Source: Beta vulgaris subsp. vulgaris (lineage: Eukaryota; Streptophyta; Magnoliopsida; Caryophyllales; Amaranthaceae). From it: a DNA stretch of 64,000 bases. A model generated the notes under the pieces. It was not told where the DNA came from and searched no databases. It was given only the letters and a program-made list of their open reading frames with translations. Each line of letters opens with the position of its first letter. Within the stretch, counting starts at the first letter, position 1. Positions 46,970-58,631 of this stretch are shown here, one piece after another. The position numbers were made by a program, and so were the translations under genes. The stretch lies in NCBI RefSeq assembly GCF_026745355.1, contig NC_079208.1, positions 19,557,830 through 19,621,829 of the forward strand. The letters run 5' to 3'.

Positions 46970-47660
46970 TTTGTACATGAGTTCCAAGACAATCTTAAAC
47001 AGCTGATTTGGACCTTACAAATGAATTTTTTTTGAAAAAATGGACGCCACAAAGCATCCTTTACGGACATGAATTTTGACAAGGCAGTTCGAATGACTAC
47101 CAATACGTTAACTTTTTCAAAAACGAGTTTCCAGGCAATCTCAAATGGGCAATATGACCTTCGGAACGACTATTTTTATAATATATACACCACCGAGCAT
47201 TCTGTATGAGCGCGAATTTAAACAAGGCAATCAAAATGACTACCAATACAATAATTTTCGGGCACAAGTTTCGAGGCGATTTTGATCTTCGAAACAATTT
47301 TTGTATAAAACAGACACAATTGAGAGCCCTTTATTGGCACGAATTTCGACAAGCTGGTCAAAATGAGTACTAATATGACAATCTTGGGCACGAGTCTCGA
47401 GACAATCTCAAACTGAAAATTTTGACCTTGGAATTGATGTATTTTGAAAAAATAGACACCATAGGGCACCATTCATTGGCACGTATCCTGTTGAAATGAC
47501 TTCCACTACATTATTTTCAACACGAATTTTAAGGTGATCTGAAACGGTAGATTTTGACCTTTTTTTTGGCAATATTTGATAAAATGAACGCCATCGTCGA
47601 GCATCCTTTATAGGCTCGAATTTCGGCAAGCCAATCAAAATGACTACCAATACGACAGAG
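46970..47660. repeat. Diverged ~140-bp tandem array, about five units
   Basis: ATGACTACCAATAC-type sequence recurs at 47093, 47235, 47363, 47496 and 47640 (spacing 128-144). Each is followed by GGGCACGAGTTTCGAGGC-, ATTTTGACCTT-, GACGCCA- and GAGCATCCTTTAT-type motifs in fixed order. Period is not a steady multiple of three, and minus-strand ORFs across it look like chance. Satellite-like. Confidence 0.75.
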
Positions 47661-48391
47661 AGACATCAACAAAAAACAAAAAACTATCTTCTAATTTTCT
47701 TAAGTTTAACTCTTAAAGTTAGTCTTAAAATCAGGCTCAGTAGCCTATATCAACATAGTTAATTACTTAGATTATCTCATGTATTTGGGATAATCCTCAA
47801 TTAACTTTCTCCAATTGTCAAACTCATAATGGAAGTATTTTCTTCTTCCACCACGTAGACACAAAATCGTGTCCCCCCCATTGAGTACTTAATGATGAAA
47901 CATATCGTCATCCGATCCTAATTGGTTCGGTCCAAAGAAAGTGCAATCGAACGAGCTAAGCCCAAAAATATTACGAGAATATAAAGTCGATTCAAGCCTA
48001 ATTTTAGAAGCCCAACTAATATTATTTATGATAATTAATTGTATTTTTTAATATATTAATAGTAGTGATTATTGTTAATTAATTTCTAAAGGATATTTAG
48101 AAAATCAGATTTATATTCCTAGAGATAGATGATTTCGGATTTCAGAGAATAGATTTTGTCAAAGGATCAAAAAGAATTTTAAAAAAATAAAAAAAAGGTC
48201 CAAAAAGTCAGTGCGCTTGACGCACAGGCTTTGGGCCCATCGCACAAGTTTTGCGTCAAGTGCATGGTCTGTGCGTCTAATTTTTCCTTATCATTTTGCA
48301 ATTTTTTTGGTTTCCTTTACCTATACATAGCTCGTTTTTTCGAACGAATTTTCACAATGGTTTCCTAGGACTTCTACACATACTTGGTTAT
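47661..48391. other. Gene-free; shares layout with 17062-17945
   Basis: AATGATGAAACATATCGTC, ATTGGTTCGGTCC, AAGCCCAAAAAT and then a CGCAC/GTGCGTC-rich block (48210-48280) follow the same order as at 17240-17750. Probably a diverged repeat family; no ORF. Confidence 0.35.
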
Positions 48392-49463
48392 GTAACAGCC
48401 CGCTTTTTCAAGCTGCTAATAGAACACACACGATATCCATAAACTAAAATTCAACGATTAATTAGATAAATCACAGCAGAAAAATATCCTTAAATACCCC
48501 AATAATTGAACTAAATTCCCAAAAATGATATACAAAGAAATAACATTAACTATTCTTGAATCAACTATCTTAAATACAAACTCAATCCTTAATCTAGGAC
48601 GACATCATATTCTTGCTCCACTTCAGATTCCGAGCTCACAACAGCAAACCTGCAAATTCAAGGAAGAGATACAAAACAAACAAAACTACAAAATGAGTGG
48701 AAAACTCGTAACTTTCACTTCACCCCGTTATAAACATTTTATTTCTCAAATCATCTTCATCTCGTTACGACGCTGGCATAGCTCAGTCACTTAAATAAAT
48801 CAGTGGCAAGTACGAGCTTTGGACAAACGTTACCCCCAAGGTTCATTATGGAACCCAATAATACTACCCCCAAGGTTCATTATGGAGCATAGCCGACCGT
48901 ATCAGGTCAAAAGAATAACCATTCTTCACCCACACCTTGCCCACTTTCTATTTTCAATTCATAACCTAAGTCAGCAAAACAGTTGCGTATTTATAATCAA
49001 TCAATGACATTTCATCATCACTTTCATATCTATGGTCATAGCACGAACTTAATTATCAAAAACAATATATAGAGATCCACACACACAAGGGCATGAGTAA
49101 ATGATTATAATGAACATAAAAGTTACCTGAAATGCAATCCAGTTCCAACAACACAATCAACTTTATCTTGAATGATTCTTCACTCCAAAATCATCCTCCA
49201 AGAATCACCTCAAAATTATAATGACAATCAATAACAAACTTAGACTAATCTAAACTAGAAATCATAATTACAACTAATTCCTAATTTGGAAATCCTTTAC
49301 AACCATAATTCCAAACTCTAAATCTTAAATTCTTTCAACTAATTCTTCATATATTTAGATCATAGAACTAAAGACAACTAGCAACAACGCTTCACAACGA
49401 CGATGCGGCATCAACAACACAACAATAGAACAATAACAACCTAACAACACCACTACCATAGAG
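48392..49463 (-). repeat. LTR-like fragment related to the chromovirus LTRs
   Basis: Begins TGTAACAGCCCGCTTTTTC with an internal CACAGCAGAAAAAT where the other LTRs have TTTGCAGCGGAAAAC, so it looks like the terminal part of a cousin LTR. It contains ACCCCCAAGGTTCATTATGGA twice (48831 and 48868). The other end is not identified. Confidence 0.4.
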
Positions 49464-51953
49464 TAGTGGTGTCAGAAACAGATCTGACCGCTGGGTCATC
49501 CTGATTCTGACCTGACTTGAATCTGGTTCGACCTGTGAGGGTCAGTCCCCAGACCTGACCGAAACCTGACCTGGGATTACCCAGACTTGACCGGCACCTG
49601 GCAAGATTATATCCTGACCTGTTCAGACAGACCTGCTTTCAAACCCGAACCCGACTGTAATCAACAAGATATTATTTAAATTCAATTATTTTTTTATATC
49701 TACAAAATCATTTAAATATGTTAATTTATAAATTTGCTTACATTTAATAATTAATTAAATAAAAAAATAAATTACATTTAATTTGACTATTTGAGGGTTA
49801 CAATTTCAATATCATGTATTGGTTTATATTTTTATTTTCATTTATTTTTGAATTATTTGTGTACATTACACTCTTGTTTTAATTTGACATTTATTGATGT
49901 ATATTATTAAAGTCACAACGTCAACATGTATGATGTATGTATATACAAAGTATATGAACATTTTTTGCTTATCCAAATCTTTAATGTAATTTTAGTACAT
50001 AACATTTTTTGCTTATCCAAATCTTTGATGCAATTTTAGTAGGTTTCAATTTTGTAACTGGGGATAAGATTATTTGATCGCTTTTTGGCTATTAGTTACT
50101 AATGTCGCCTTATTAATTTACTTGTTGATTTGCATAAAGCAAATGCTTCCATAAAATACTATAGTTTAATTATTACACAACATATAGTTAAGAACTTAGC
50201 TTGTTTGATTGAAGAACAAAATTAGACAATTGAATCGAGATAATATAATATTATAAATTAATTCAAAATACAATATCTTTTAAAATGTTGCAATTGATAC
50301 ATATAAAAAACTATGTAATAATTGATATATTTTCTCCATTCCGTTTTAAATGAAACATAACATTGTAATTTATAAACGTCCGTTACATAAAATACATTCT
50401 GAGAAGAGGAATGAAGTTGACAAAGAATCAATAACATACATCTCCCATACATACCATTAACAAAAACATTAATTACAAAAAAAAAAAAAATTGATGTCTC
50501 TGTTATACCAAATTAATTCATCATAAAACTACAGCAGTTAAAGTGAGGAAAAGAAATTGTTCATAAATTGAAATAAATTAAGAATATATAAACTGAATTA
50601 TCAAAGAGAAACATGACTGAAATGAGTAATTACAAAAATAATTCAAGGAAAAATTCACAGCTTTATACATTTGACAGATCTAACAAAAACAACTACAAAA
50701 ATAAAAATCGGAAATCATTCAAGAATTAAAATGAAATTAGAGATCCAAAACCCTAACTTGACCGGAGCTTCGACTTCAAAAAATTGTAGCTTAACGACGG
50801 CGAAGACGAGAGGGTGTATTCATAAACATGAACCTCCAGCACCCTGGCATTGTTGTTGTAAGGGAAAAAAAATCTACGTTCAAACCTTTAAAAGCTAAAT
50901 TTGACTGATGGCAAACATCTGGAACCCCTTACATCCAAGTAATAGCTAGTGCCTAGTAGCTACTGGCTGATATCCACAACGAATCATGCATACAAAAAAA
51001 ACTATGTCTACCCAGCATATTTTACCGACCAGCAAAATTTTGGATTATGTATTCATCTTCCAAACTCTGCCTTTAGCAGTATCGAAAAAATTTCTTCACC
51101 TCCACTTAGGAGTAGTTTAGACTAATAACCAAAATTCCTAAATTTGACTGATTGACGAAATCTATTGAGGGTGAAATCTATTGACGCTGATATCCGTTAG
51201 GACAGAGAAACGGAAGGAAGGAGCGGCGCAGAGAAAAGCAATGGATGGAGCAGAGAAATAAGAGTTTTAGGTTTGAAGGAGAGATGGGAGAAGGTAATAG
51301 CGTAAGAGACGATCTAACGGTTCAGATTGTTTTATGACATGTATCAACGGTTAATATTCATGATCCGTATGTTTTGTATTATTTTCTTGTGTGCCATTGA
51401 TTATGATGATCTAACGGTTTTGATTTTTCCCATTAGATGACTTTGGATTTTGCCTTAAGAAAACAAATCATCCTACCAAAACATTATTCATAACAACTAA
51501 TCTCCATGCTCCACATCCCGAAATCCAAATCTCATACCTTATAACCCCGTTTTCAAATAATAATATAATTATTTATTGTAGTAATCTCATATCCACTAAT
51601 TGATCGCATATTCGTAGTTATTATATAACACTCATTATTATTATCGTTAGTTATACTATTGAAGCATATTAAGAGTCTATACTCATTAATAATCAATCGC
51701 GTATTAGTTATAATGATTCCAATATTATTATATCGTACTAAAGTATTTAAGTCTACTGATAAAATAGTTTGTTTATAGTCACTATATACAAAGTTAAGAC
51801 ATATAGCTCAAGTAGATGTTTTTTGTTTCAAAATGCATTTCTTATAAAAACGATTAACTCAAACATTGTATTGCTATCTTAATTAGCCTATCAACTACCA
51901 TTGACACATTCATTTAGTATAATATGTAATTTGAATTGTTTCGGGTAAAAACT
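49464..51953. other. AT-rich, no supported gene
   Basis: 49464-49665 is dense in GACCTGACC/CCTGACCT, as seen near hAT ends, but no second end was found. 49670-50650 is plain AT-rich. 51190-51300 (GAGAGAAACGGAAGGAAGG-type purine block) resembles an inner part of the LTRs. No RNA gene recognised. Confidence 0.4.
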
Positions 51954-52294
51954 TGTATTAGGTGGGAATGATCGAGATTAGGGTTGATTAAGGCCTGTCT
52001 GCTCGGAGACCTGCACAAAACGAAGGTTAGACTACCCCGGGGGTGGATCCGGGATCGCCCCTCCGACGATCAAGTCAGTAAGTGTATTAATTGATGGTTG
52101 CCAAGTGTGTTGTCTAGGATTGCGTACCTCAATAAATGGGGATGTGCCCTGAATTTATAGGCGTTGAAAAGTGTGAGGAAATTCCCTGCCATGTAGGCAC
52201 GGAATTCAAGGCTGGTGGGCCCCACTAGGAGGCTTCCATGCTGGAGAGGAGGATTTAGGCCTGATTACCGGGGGCCCAGGTTTGGGCCCAAACA
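51954..52294 (-). repeat. 3' LTR of the Tat-lineage element
   Basis: In coding orientation it starts TGTTTGGGCCCAAACC and ends CCCACCTAATACA (341 bp). A TATA box CCTATAAATTC lies at 52153-52159, followed by a leader with GATCGTCGGAGGGGCGATCC, a motif I associate with Tat-type LTRs. On the interior side GTGGGGCTAA is a weak purine tract. The partner LTR is outside the window, so borders rest on TG/CA and layout. Confidence 0.65.
52153..52159 (-). promoter_or_regulatory. TATA box in Tat LTR
   Basis: TATAAAT on minus within the 341-bp LTR. Confidence 0.55.
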
Positions 52295-52399
52295 TTAGCC
52301 CCACGCGAAATACATGGTGGGGCTTCGGTCACCATCGTGTGTTTCGCGAAACCCAATGAGCCCTAGGCAACTTCAGCGGACTCAGGGGCCTCATTCGAG

Positions 52400-53090
52400 A
52401 TCGCGTAGGGGCCGTTGAGCCAGGTTAACTCGAGGGACCTCCAAGACTTCGCTTCGAGATTGTTTGGGGGCCTTCGAGCCCCAGGTAACTCGAGGAGGTT
52501 CAGGGTTTTCGCTTGAGGTTGCTACAGGGGCCAATGAGCCCCAGGCAACTCGAGGGACCTTAAGGACTTCGCTCGAGGTTACATGAGGTTGATAACCCCC
52601 AGACAACTCGAGGAGGTTCAGGGTTCTCGCTCGAGGTTGCTCCAAGGGCCAATGAGCCCCAAGCAACTCGAGGGACCTTACGGACTTCGCTCGAGGTTAC
52701 GTGAGGTTAAGAAGCCCCAGGAAACTCGAGGAGGTTCAAGGTTCTCGCTCGAGGTTGCTCCAGGGGCCAATGAGCCCCAGGCAACTCGAGGGACCTCAAT
52801 CTCTTCGCTCGAGGTTACTTGGGAACTTAGTAAGCCCCAGGTAACTCGAGGAGGCTCAAGGTTCTTACCCGAGGTTGCTTCAAGGGCCAATGAGCCCTAG
52901 GCAACTCGGGGGACCTTGGAGAGCTCACTCGAGGTTGCTTTTGGGCCGATTAGCCCTATGCAACTTTAGGGGGTTCATAGACTTCGTTCGAAGCTATCGA
53001 CCAGGTTTGTATAACTTGAAGGAGTTCTGAGTCTTCGCTCGTGATTGTGGGGCTGATGAGCCTCAGACAACACTAGGGAAGTAGCCTCGC
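52400..53090. repeat. Tandem array A in Tat 3' region (118-bp units)
   Basis: CGAGGAGGTTCA recurs at 52491, 52609, 52727 and 52847 (period 118-120). Each unit is itself a dimer of about 59-bp halves built on CTCGAGGTTGCTCCAGGGGC, CAATGAGCCCC and GGCAACTCGAGG. The array decays after 52960. Confidence 0.88.
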
Positions 53091-53435
53091 TCGAGGGGTA
53101 TGACACCGTGGCGCTTGACGGGGGTCAATCTTGATGATGAAGCCATTCGAGATATCCCTCACTCGATCAGGGTGAGGTGCCTAAGGGTAGGGCTTTGGCC
53201 TCCAGCTGGGCGCGACTGGCCCAGGGAGTTAGAGCTCCGGCGGATGGGTTTTTCGAGAGAGCCCGAACGTGCTTACGTTGGGTCGAGCTAGGTTCATAGC
53301 CAAGCTTCGGAGGAACTGGGTGGTGTCGGTCCAGGATGCTTAGCACTCTCTTGGGCTTTTGGGGAGGCCCATTGACGTGGCGTCTTGAGGTGGTCTGGAG
53401 TCTGTCGGAAGGTAAACCGTCCTTTTCAGGCGGTC

Positions 53436-53443
53436 TATATAAG
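53436..53443 (+). promoter_or_regulatory. TATA box for antisense ORF 1
   Basis: TATATAAG on plus, preceded by GCGGTC and followed about 30 bp on by a CT-rich leader. On the strand opposite to gag-pol. A short upstream ORF begins at the ATG at 53525 region (MISRALKIDS). Confidence 0.5.
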
Positions 53444-53646
53444 TGAAGACAAGTACTTTGATTTTTGTCTCATTTGCGTTGCTCTGATCCTTTTGAGAAT
53501 CTTGCCTCCCTTCACTCTTTATGATCTCGAGAGCCCTGAAGATTGATAGCCTTTCCTCGTGGTGCGGACGGATTTCGAGGGTGTGTTCTTAAACAAGGTA
53601 CAATCTCTTTCTTTTTCCTTTTTATTGCCCTTATGGACCGCTCTGC

Positions 53647-56153
53647 GTGGAGTCCCCGGCCCCATCGATGGACCTGGGGAGAGCTTCTTCTAGCTCGGGG
53701 ACCCCTCCTCCCCTCCTAGAACCTTTGTTCGACGGGGTATTCATCGGGGGGATCCCTATGGTGTCCGTGGCTTTCGAGTGCATGGACCCTGCTCAGGTCC
53801 TTGACGCCCTACCATACTCGAGCGAGGGTTATCCGTGCTCTCTGGGGGAGGGGGAGCTAGATAATCCTCCCACCTTGTTACAATTGCTCGATCCCGAGCC
53901 TTAGGAGTTACTTAGATGATCTCCTCGATAACCAGGTTGTTCGAGTGATGGAAGAGAGTAACGAGAGTAACTCCCTTACCGCGAGCACCAGCGGTAGGGG
54001 CGAGGAGGATAACCTGCCCAAGGGAATAGCCCACTTCCACAATCGAGGGCCGTTTATGGACTTTTTTTCGGAGAACCTCCGCTTTCTCGAAAGCTCATAC
54101 TTCATCAGACACCCCTATGCTCTTTACATCCCGGAGCCCGTAGAAACGGTCTACACTCCTCCAACGGGCTGCATAGCAGTATACAAAGCCTACCTCGAGG
54201 TGGGGCTGAGATTCCCCATAGATCCTTTTGTAATCGAGGTACTGGATTCTTATGGCTGGCCCTGTGCCAACTGATGCCCAACAGTGTGGGCTCGATGGTT
54301 GGCTTCCTAGCTATCTGCACGATGATGGGTACCCAGCCTTCCTTGGTACTATGGAGGAATATGATGAAATTGGTTGTCATGTCCTCACGTTCGAACGGAG
54401 AGGGCTGGTGGAGCTTCCAGGTCCGTTTCCCTACAAAGTTGTGGGTACTATGCCATCTAATCAGCAGCACTTTCGTACTGAGTTTTTGTACGTATATCGA
54501 GCTGAGCCGTGGGATTTCCCAGTGGTTCCTTTGGTTGAGGGCCCCAATCTATGTATGAACAGGCGTGCCTCCCATGTCGAAGGAGGGACTCGGGTAGCCA
54601 TTTACTGCCAGTGTCTTACCATCCTTGAGAGGGGGGACAAGAAACAGGTGCCTCAGTACTGGAACCCTGCCGTGGATGACCTAAGCAATGAGCACTTCTT
54701 GTCGACAATGGGGTTAAGCCCGGCCTAACCTCCGGGTAGGGACTTTGTATGCTTAAGGCCCTCGACCTGCCTTTATTTTTAATGTACTGATCGTTTACCT
54801 TTGTCTTTGGCAGTCATAGCTCGCCAAGAACTTGACGAGGAGATGCAGAAAGCCTAACCGCCAACCAACGGTTCAAGAGCAGCTTAAGATGAAGCTGTCG
54901 AAAGGCGAGTAAAGTCCCCGGGCCCCAAAGGTAACTTTTGCTCGAGTTAAATCTTGTTTAGTATGCTTGCCTTGTCTCACTCTTCCCCTTTTTCAGGATC
55001 CTTCGAAGAGGTTGAAGGTCCGCCCTCCAACGAGGTCCGCTATTATTGCGCCTCGAGAGGAGGCCGAGAGAAGAGTTGTCGATGTAGAGGGCGCACCTCG
55101 AGTTGCAAGGGAGGCCTCGAGGTCTAAGGGAAAATCGACTGCGACTCGGAGACTGGGGACTCCTTGGCCCAGGGGGAAGTGCCTCCCCTTGCTAAGAAGA
55201 GAAGGGTGGTGGAGACCGAAGAGGACCTTCGGGACTTTACTCAGAAGTCGACCCTTGAGAAGGCCAACCTCTTCGACTCGTTGGTCAAGAGGCTCGTTTC
55301 GAGGCTCGACTTGACGCTGATTCGAGGTCTGTCGGAGGAAGAGGAAGTCGAGCAGCTTCACTCGTCCTGGGTTGATGTAAGTTGGAATTTCCACTGGGCC
55401 TAGTCTTTATTCTTCTAGTCTTTATTCTTACTTATACTTTTCTAACTTGATTCGTTTCTTTCAGCACTCGATTCGTATGACGGTATTGAGTCATCGATAC
55501 ACCGCCGGCCTTCGCAAGCTTCGAGAGGGTCTAAAGGAGAAGACAAGGCTGTGCTAGGAGCAAGCCAAGGAGATCGAGGCCTTAAACAAGAAGCTCGAGG
55601 ATGAGAGGGTAGCCTGGGCTGATGAGAAAACCACCCTTGAGAACAGGGTCAAGGACCTAACGAGCCAAAGGAATAGTGTCCAGCGTAAACAGGACGAGAT
55701 AATCGAGGAATGGAAAACCTCGCAGTCTGGTCTCGAATTTGCGGCGGACATGGGACTGGAAGCATCCGAAGTGGCCACTCGAGAGGCGGTCGAGAGGCTC
55801 GAGGCTGCCTTTAGGAAGGTGTATCCTCGAGCTAGCTGGTCTCCGGTCGAGGCGGAGTACAACATCTCCGTTGATGCGGCCTTTCACGAGGGCCAGGAGG
55901 CCAGCCCTGTGCTCGAAGTGAACGACGCCGTCAAGCTTCTGCAGAGCTCGAGGTTCAGGAGGAGGTGGTCCTGGGTGAGGAGCCCCAACATGTCGGGGAC
56001 CCTCAAGCTTCTGCAGAGCTCGAGGTTCAGGAGGAGGTGGTCCTAGAGAGCTCGAATGCCCAGGCGGACTCGAACGAGAGCTCCTCTGACAGTGAGGAGG
56101 TCGAAGCGGTCTCTGAGACTTCCAAGAGTGATTCCTCGAGCAGCTCTGACTAG
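53647..56153 (+). pseudogene. Antisense extra ORF 1: gypsy-type 'Transposase_28'-like protein, with introns
   Basis: Extra ORF of a Tat element on the strand opposite to pol. N-part: SMDLGRASSSSGTPPPLLEP and NLPKGIAHFHNRGPFMDFF. A conserved core (AVYKAYLEVGLRFPIDPFV, SVGSMVGFLAICTM, then EFLYVYRAEPWDFPVVP) resembles the plant domain catalogued as putative gypsy-type transposase (Transposase_28). Next come a KKRR nuclear-type signal, a coiled coil (EQAKEIEALNKKLEDERVAW onward) and a Ser/Glu/Asp-rich end stopping at 56153. Likely introns: 54736-54813, 54931-54996 and 55377-55464, all GT-AG. Four or more frameshifts and a TAG at 55554. A 72-bp segment is duplicated near 55932 and 56004. Function unknown. 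Confidence 0.7.
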
Positions 56154-56217
56154 ATTTATGCTTATCTTTTGACATTAGTTACGCCCTGCGAGGCACCTTA
56201 AGTTTATCTCTTTTGGT

Positions 56218-56300
56218 AGAAATGAATATTCATTTTTAGCTAAACCCTCGTGGTTTTTAGGATGTATTCTGCCTTTTATAGAAATGAATGCTCATCTTTT
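56218..56300 (+). terminator. Poly(A)-type 3' region after antisense ORF 1
   Basis: Two AGAAATGAAT(A/G)(T/C)TCAT sites in T-rich sequence just after the stop, consistent with plant poly(A) signals. Inference only. Confidence 0.35.
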
Positions 56301-56508
56301 GCTCATCTTTTGCTCATCTTTGCTCTTTTTCTTGTGTTACTCGAAGTGGGATGTCACTGATGCTTGAGTGTTCTCGTGGTTGAATGCCGGAGGTAGTCAG
56401 CTAGTGCGTGCATGGGGAACATGCGCATCCTTTTTGGGCTCTGCCACGTGGGAGCCCATTAAATGGAGATAATTAATGCTTTTTTTTTGGGTACTTGCAA
56501 CCAATACC

Positions 56509-56515
56509 GCCTATA
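56509..56515 (+). promoter_or_regulatory. TATA box for antisense ORF 2
   Basis: CGCCTATAAGTACGG on plus, about 100 bp before an ATG, followed by a CT-rich leader (TTCACTTCTCTTCTCCTC). Confidence 0.5.
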
Positions 56516-56611
56516 AGTACGGACAATTAGTCCTAAGGGTTTCACAATCTCATTTCACTTCTCTTCTCCTCTAAGATTTGATTCTCCCTTCCTTTCTCAC
56601 CTTCGTCTAAG

Positions 56612-57651
56612 ATGTCTTCACCTATGATAACAGCGAGGCCTTCGAGCTGCAAACGTCGAAGGCTGGCGAAGGCTGGCCTAGGTTCTTCCTCCATCTCGGG
56701 GGCCCCGCGGATCTCCCGTGGTAAAAAGGAGGCGGACCCCCTCTCAGGGAGGGAAGCAGCTACCGTGTCTTTCGGCTCCTAAGACGAAGCCGATAGAAAG
56801 CAAAGTCGAGGAACCTCCTCGACCAAGCCTAAGGATCTTCCTGCCCCTTCTGCTGCGGTTCCCTCGAGCGCGGCCGTAGTCGTGGCGTCCTCGAAGAGGA
56901 AGCCCTTTCTCGAGGAAGCTATGAGATTACCTTTCTCTGCCCTCTCGAGGCTGAGATGGCTTCCCGCTTCGACAAGGCCTCGGAGCATCTGGTGACGGAG
57001 CTGGACGAGAGGGCGTGCCTGTCGCCCGGTGGTCAAGAAGTCGAAGCCGTCAAGGCCACTTTAACCGAGGTATGATGAGTTCCTTTATTAAACCCTCTTG
57101 CCTCTTCTATTTTTAACATTCGTTTGCTTTATTCTTACTCTTTTCCTCGATCTTTGTCAGCTGTCGATTAGGGTGCTGTCCTTGGCACGGAGGTCTACCC
57201 TGGGCTGGCCCTGGGACGGCCTCGGGGAGATGTCCTGGGACGAGAGGCATACTCTCGTCAATCGGTTGCGCTTGTCTAAGATGCAGCTCTCCGAGGCTCG
57301 AGAGTCGATGGCCAATTCTTTGAGGGCCTTCGAGGAGAAGAAGGTTGAGCTGGAGCAGGAGCGCTACATCGCCCTTAAGCAGAGGGACTCTGCTAGCAAG
57401 AGGCAGAGGGTCGCGGCAAGGGATTGTAAGAGGGCTGAGGAGGAGATTGAGAGAACTCGGAAGAGCGCCGAAGAGGCCATTGCCAAGGCTCGAGAGTGCA
57501 GGGAGGCCATTGTCCTTGACTGGAAGGAGCTGAGGAGGGAAGGACCTTCCTCGAGGATGCCTCCCTGCAGGCTTCCGAGATTGGTCAGACCGAGGCGCTT
57601 CGCAAGGTCCGGTTGGTTCTCGAGAAGCTTGCCCCACCTTCCTTGGAGTGA
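56612..57651 (+). pseudogene. Antisense extra ORF 2: coiled-coil protein with one intron
   Basis: Starts MSSPMITARPSSCKRRRLAK (basic N-tail). After a stop/frame change near 56779, exon 1 continues to EAVKATLTE and a GT donor at 57070. The intron ends CTTTGTCAG at 57160, and the frame joins cleanly into LSIRVLSLARR. Then follows a long coiled coil (LSKMQLSEARESMANSLRAF, EKKVELEQERYIALKQRDS, RAEEEIERTRKSAEEAIAKA). A further frame change near 57545 leads to DASLQASEIGQTEALRK and a stop at 57651. It resembles the C-terminal half of ORF 1, so the two may be parts of one duplicated gene. No enzyme motif seen. Confidence 0.65.
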
Positions 57652-58004
57652 GGTGAGGAGGGTGTCAAGGCGCTCTCTCCAGGAAGAAGGGCCGGCGAGG
57701 AACAAGCTCCCCACCGGCTAATCTCGAGGGATGAGCCGTGGCCTGCTTCCGAGCCTTCCTCCTTTTTCTCTTCCTTCTCCCTTGGCTTCTTTTTCTTTAT
57801 GTCTCTACTAGGGTTAACATTGTACCCTTAGGCTTTCTTGTTTGATCTAGGTTTTTCTTTGGGCTTTTATTGTAATGCCTTCGATGGCTGTACTATGATT
57901 AATGGAATAATACTTCTGCTTTTCTTATTGGTTTGTCCTTCGAGTTTTTACTTGCTTTTTTCAAATTTCGTCGATGCTTACTTTGAGCGACTTTGTAGAC
58001 CTTA
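57652..58004 (+). terminator. 3' region of antisense ORF 2
   Basis: T-rich with AATGGAATAATAC near 57900, like a plant poly(A) signal. No gene. Leads straight into tandem array B. Confidence 0.35.
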
Positions 58005-58455
58005 CCGAGGTTGCTCAGGGTAAATGAGCCCTGGCAACTTAGATACTAAGACTTCGATCGAGGTTGCCTAAGGGCCAATGAGCCCGGCAACTGAGAAACT
58101 AAGACTTCGATCGAGGTTGCTTCAAGGGCCAATGAGCCCAGGCAACTCGAGAATACTAGAGGACTTCGATCGAGGCTACTTCAAGGGCCAATGAGCCCAA
58201 GGCAACTCGAGAATACTTAGGGACTTCGATCGAGGTTGATTCAAGGGCCAATGAGCCCAAGGCAACTCGAGAATACTAGAGACTTCGATCGAGGTTGCTT
58301 AAGGGCCAATGAGCCCAAGGCAACTCGAGAATACTTAGGGCTTCGATCGAGGTTGCTTCAAGGGCCAAGAGCCCAAGGCAATCGAGAATACTAGGACTTC
58401 GATCGAGGTTGCTTCAAGGGCCAATGAGCCCAAGGCAACTCGAGAATACTAGTCG
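58005..58455. repeat. Tandem array B in Tat element (~60-bp units)
   Basis: About 7.5 units of CTTCGATCGAGGTTGCTTCA, AGGGCCAATGAGCCCAAGGC and AACTCGAGAATACTA. Same core as array A (52400-53090). Units are contiguous, with occasional one-base gaps. Confidence 0.92.
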
Positions 58456-58631
58456 CTTGTATTTGGGTCAGTTTTGCTTCAAAAGGTAACTTTGTTATTG
58501 ATGACACCTAAAAATAGGCGATTTTACATCGGCACATTTCAGTACCTTACAAAATAACTGGGACACATGTTTCAGTGTCTTACAAGATAATCAGCATGCG
58601 GTATGCCCCCACACTCGAGGGACAAACCAAT
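58456..58631. other. Spacer between tandem array B and Tat integrase
   Basis: Contains CATTTCAGTACCTTACAAAAT and a near copy GTTTCAGTGTCTTACAAGAT 55 bp later. No gene. Confidence 0.4.

Noticed and set aside
47097..47650. Minus-strand ORFs over the 140-bp array that look like a repeat protein
   Set aside because: Unit length varies and breaks frame between units; no family recognised.
49464..49665. Possible hAT terminus (TAGTGGTGTCAG with CCTGACC repeats)
   Set aside because: No matching second end or 8-bp duplication found before 51953.
52391..52900. Long ORFs on both strands in tandem array A
   Set aside because: Period 118 is not a multiple of three and the products are frame shadows of the repeat.
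58005..58455. Regular ~60-bp repeats suggesting a CRISPR-like array
   Set aside because: Units are contiguous with no unique spacers, and the context is a plant retrotransposon.
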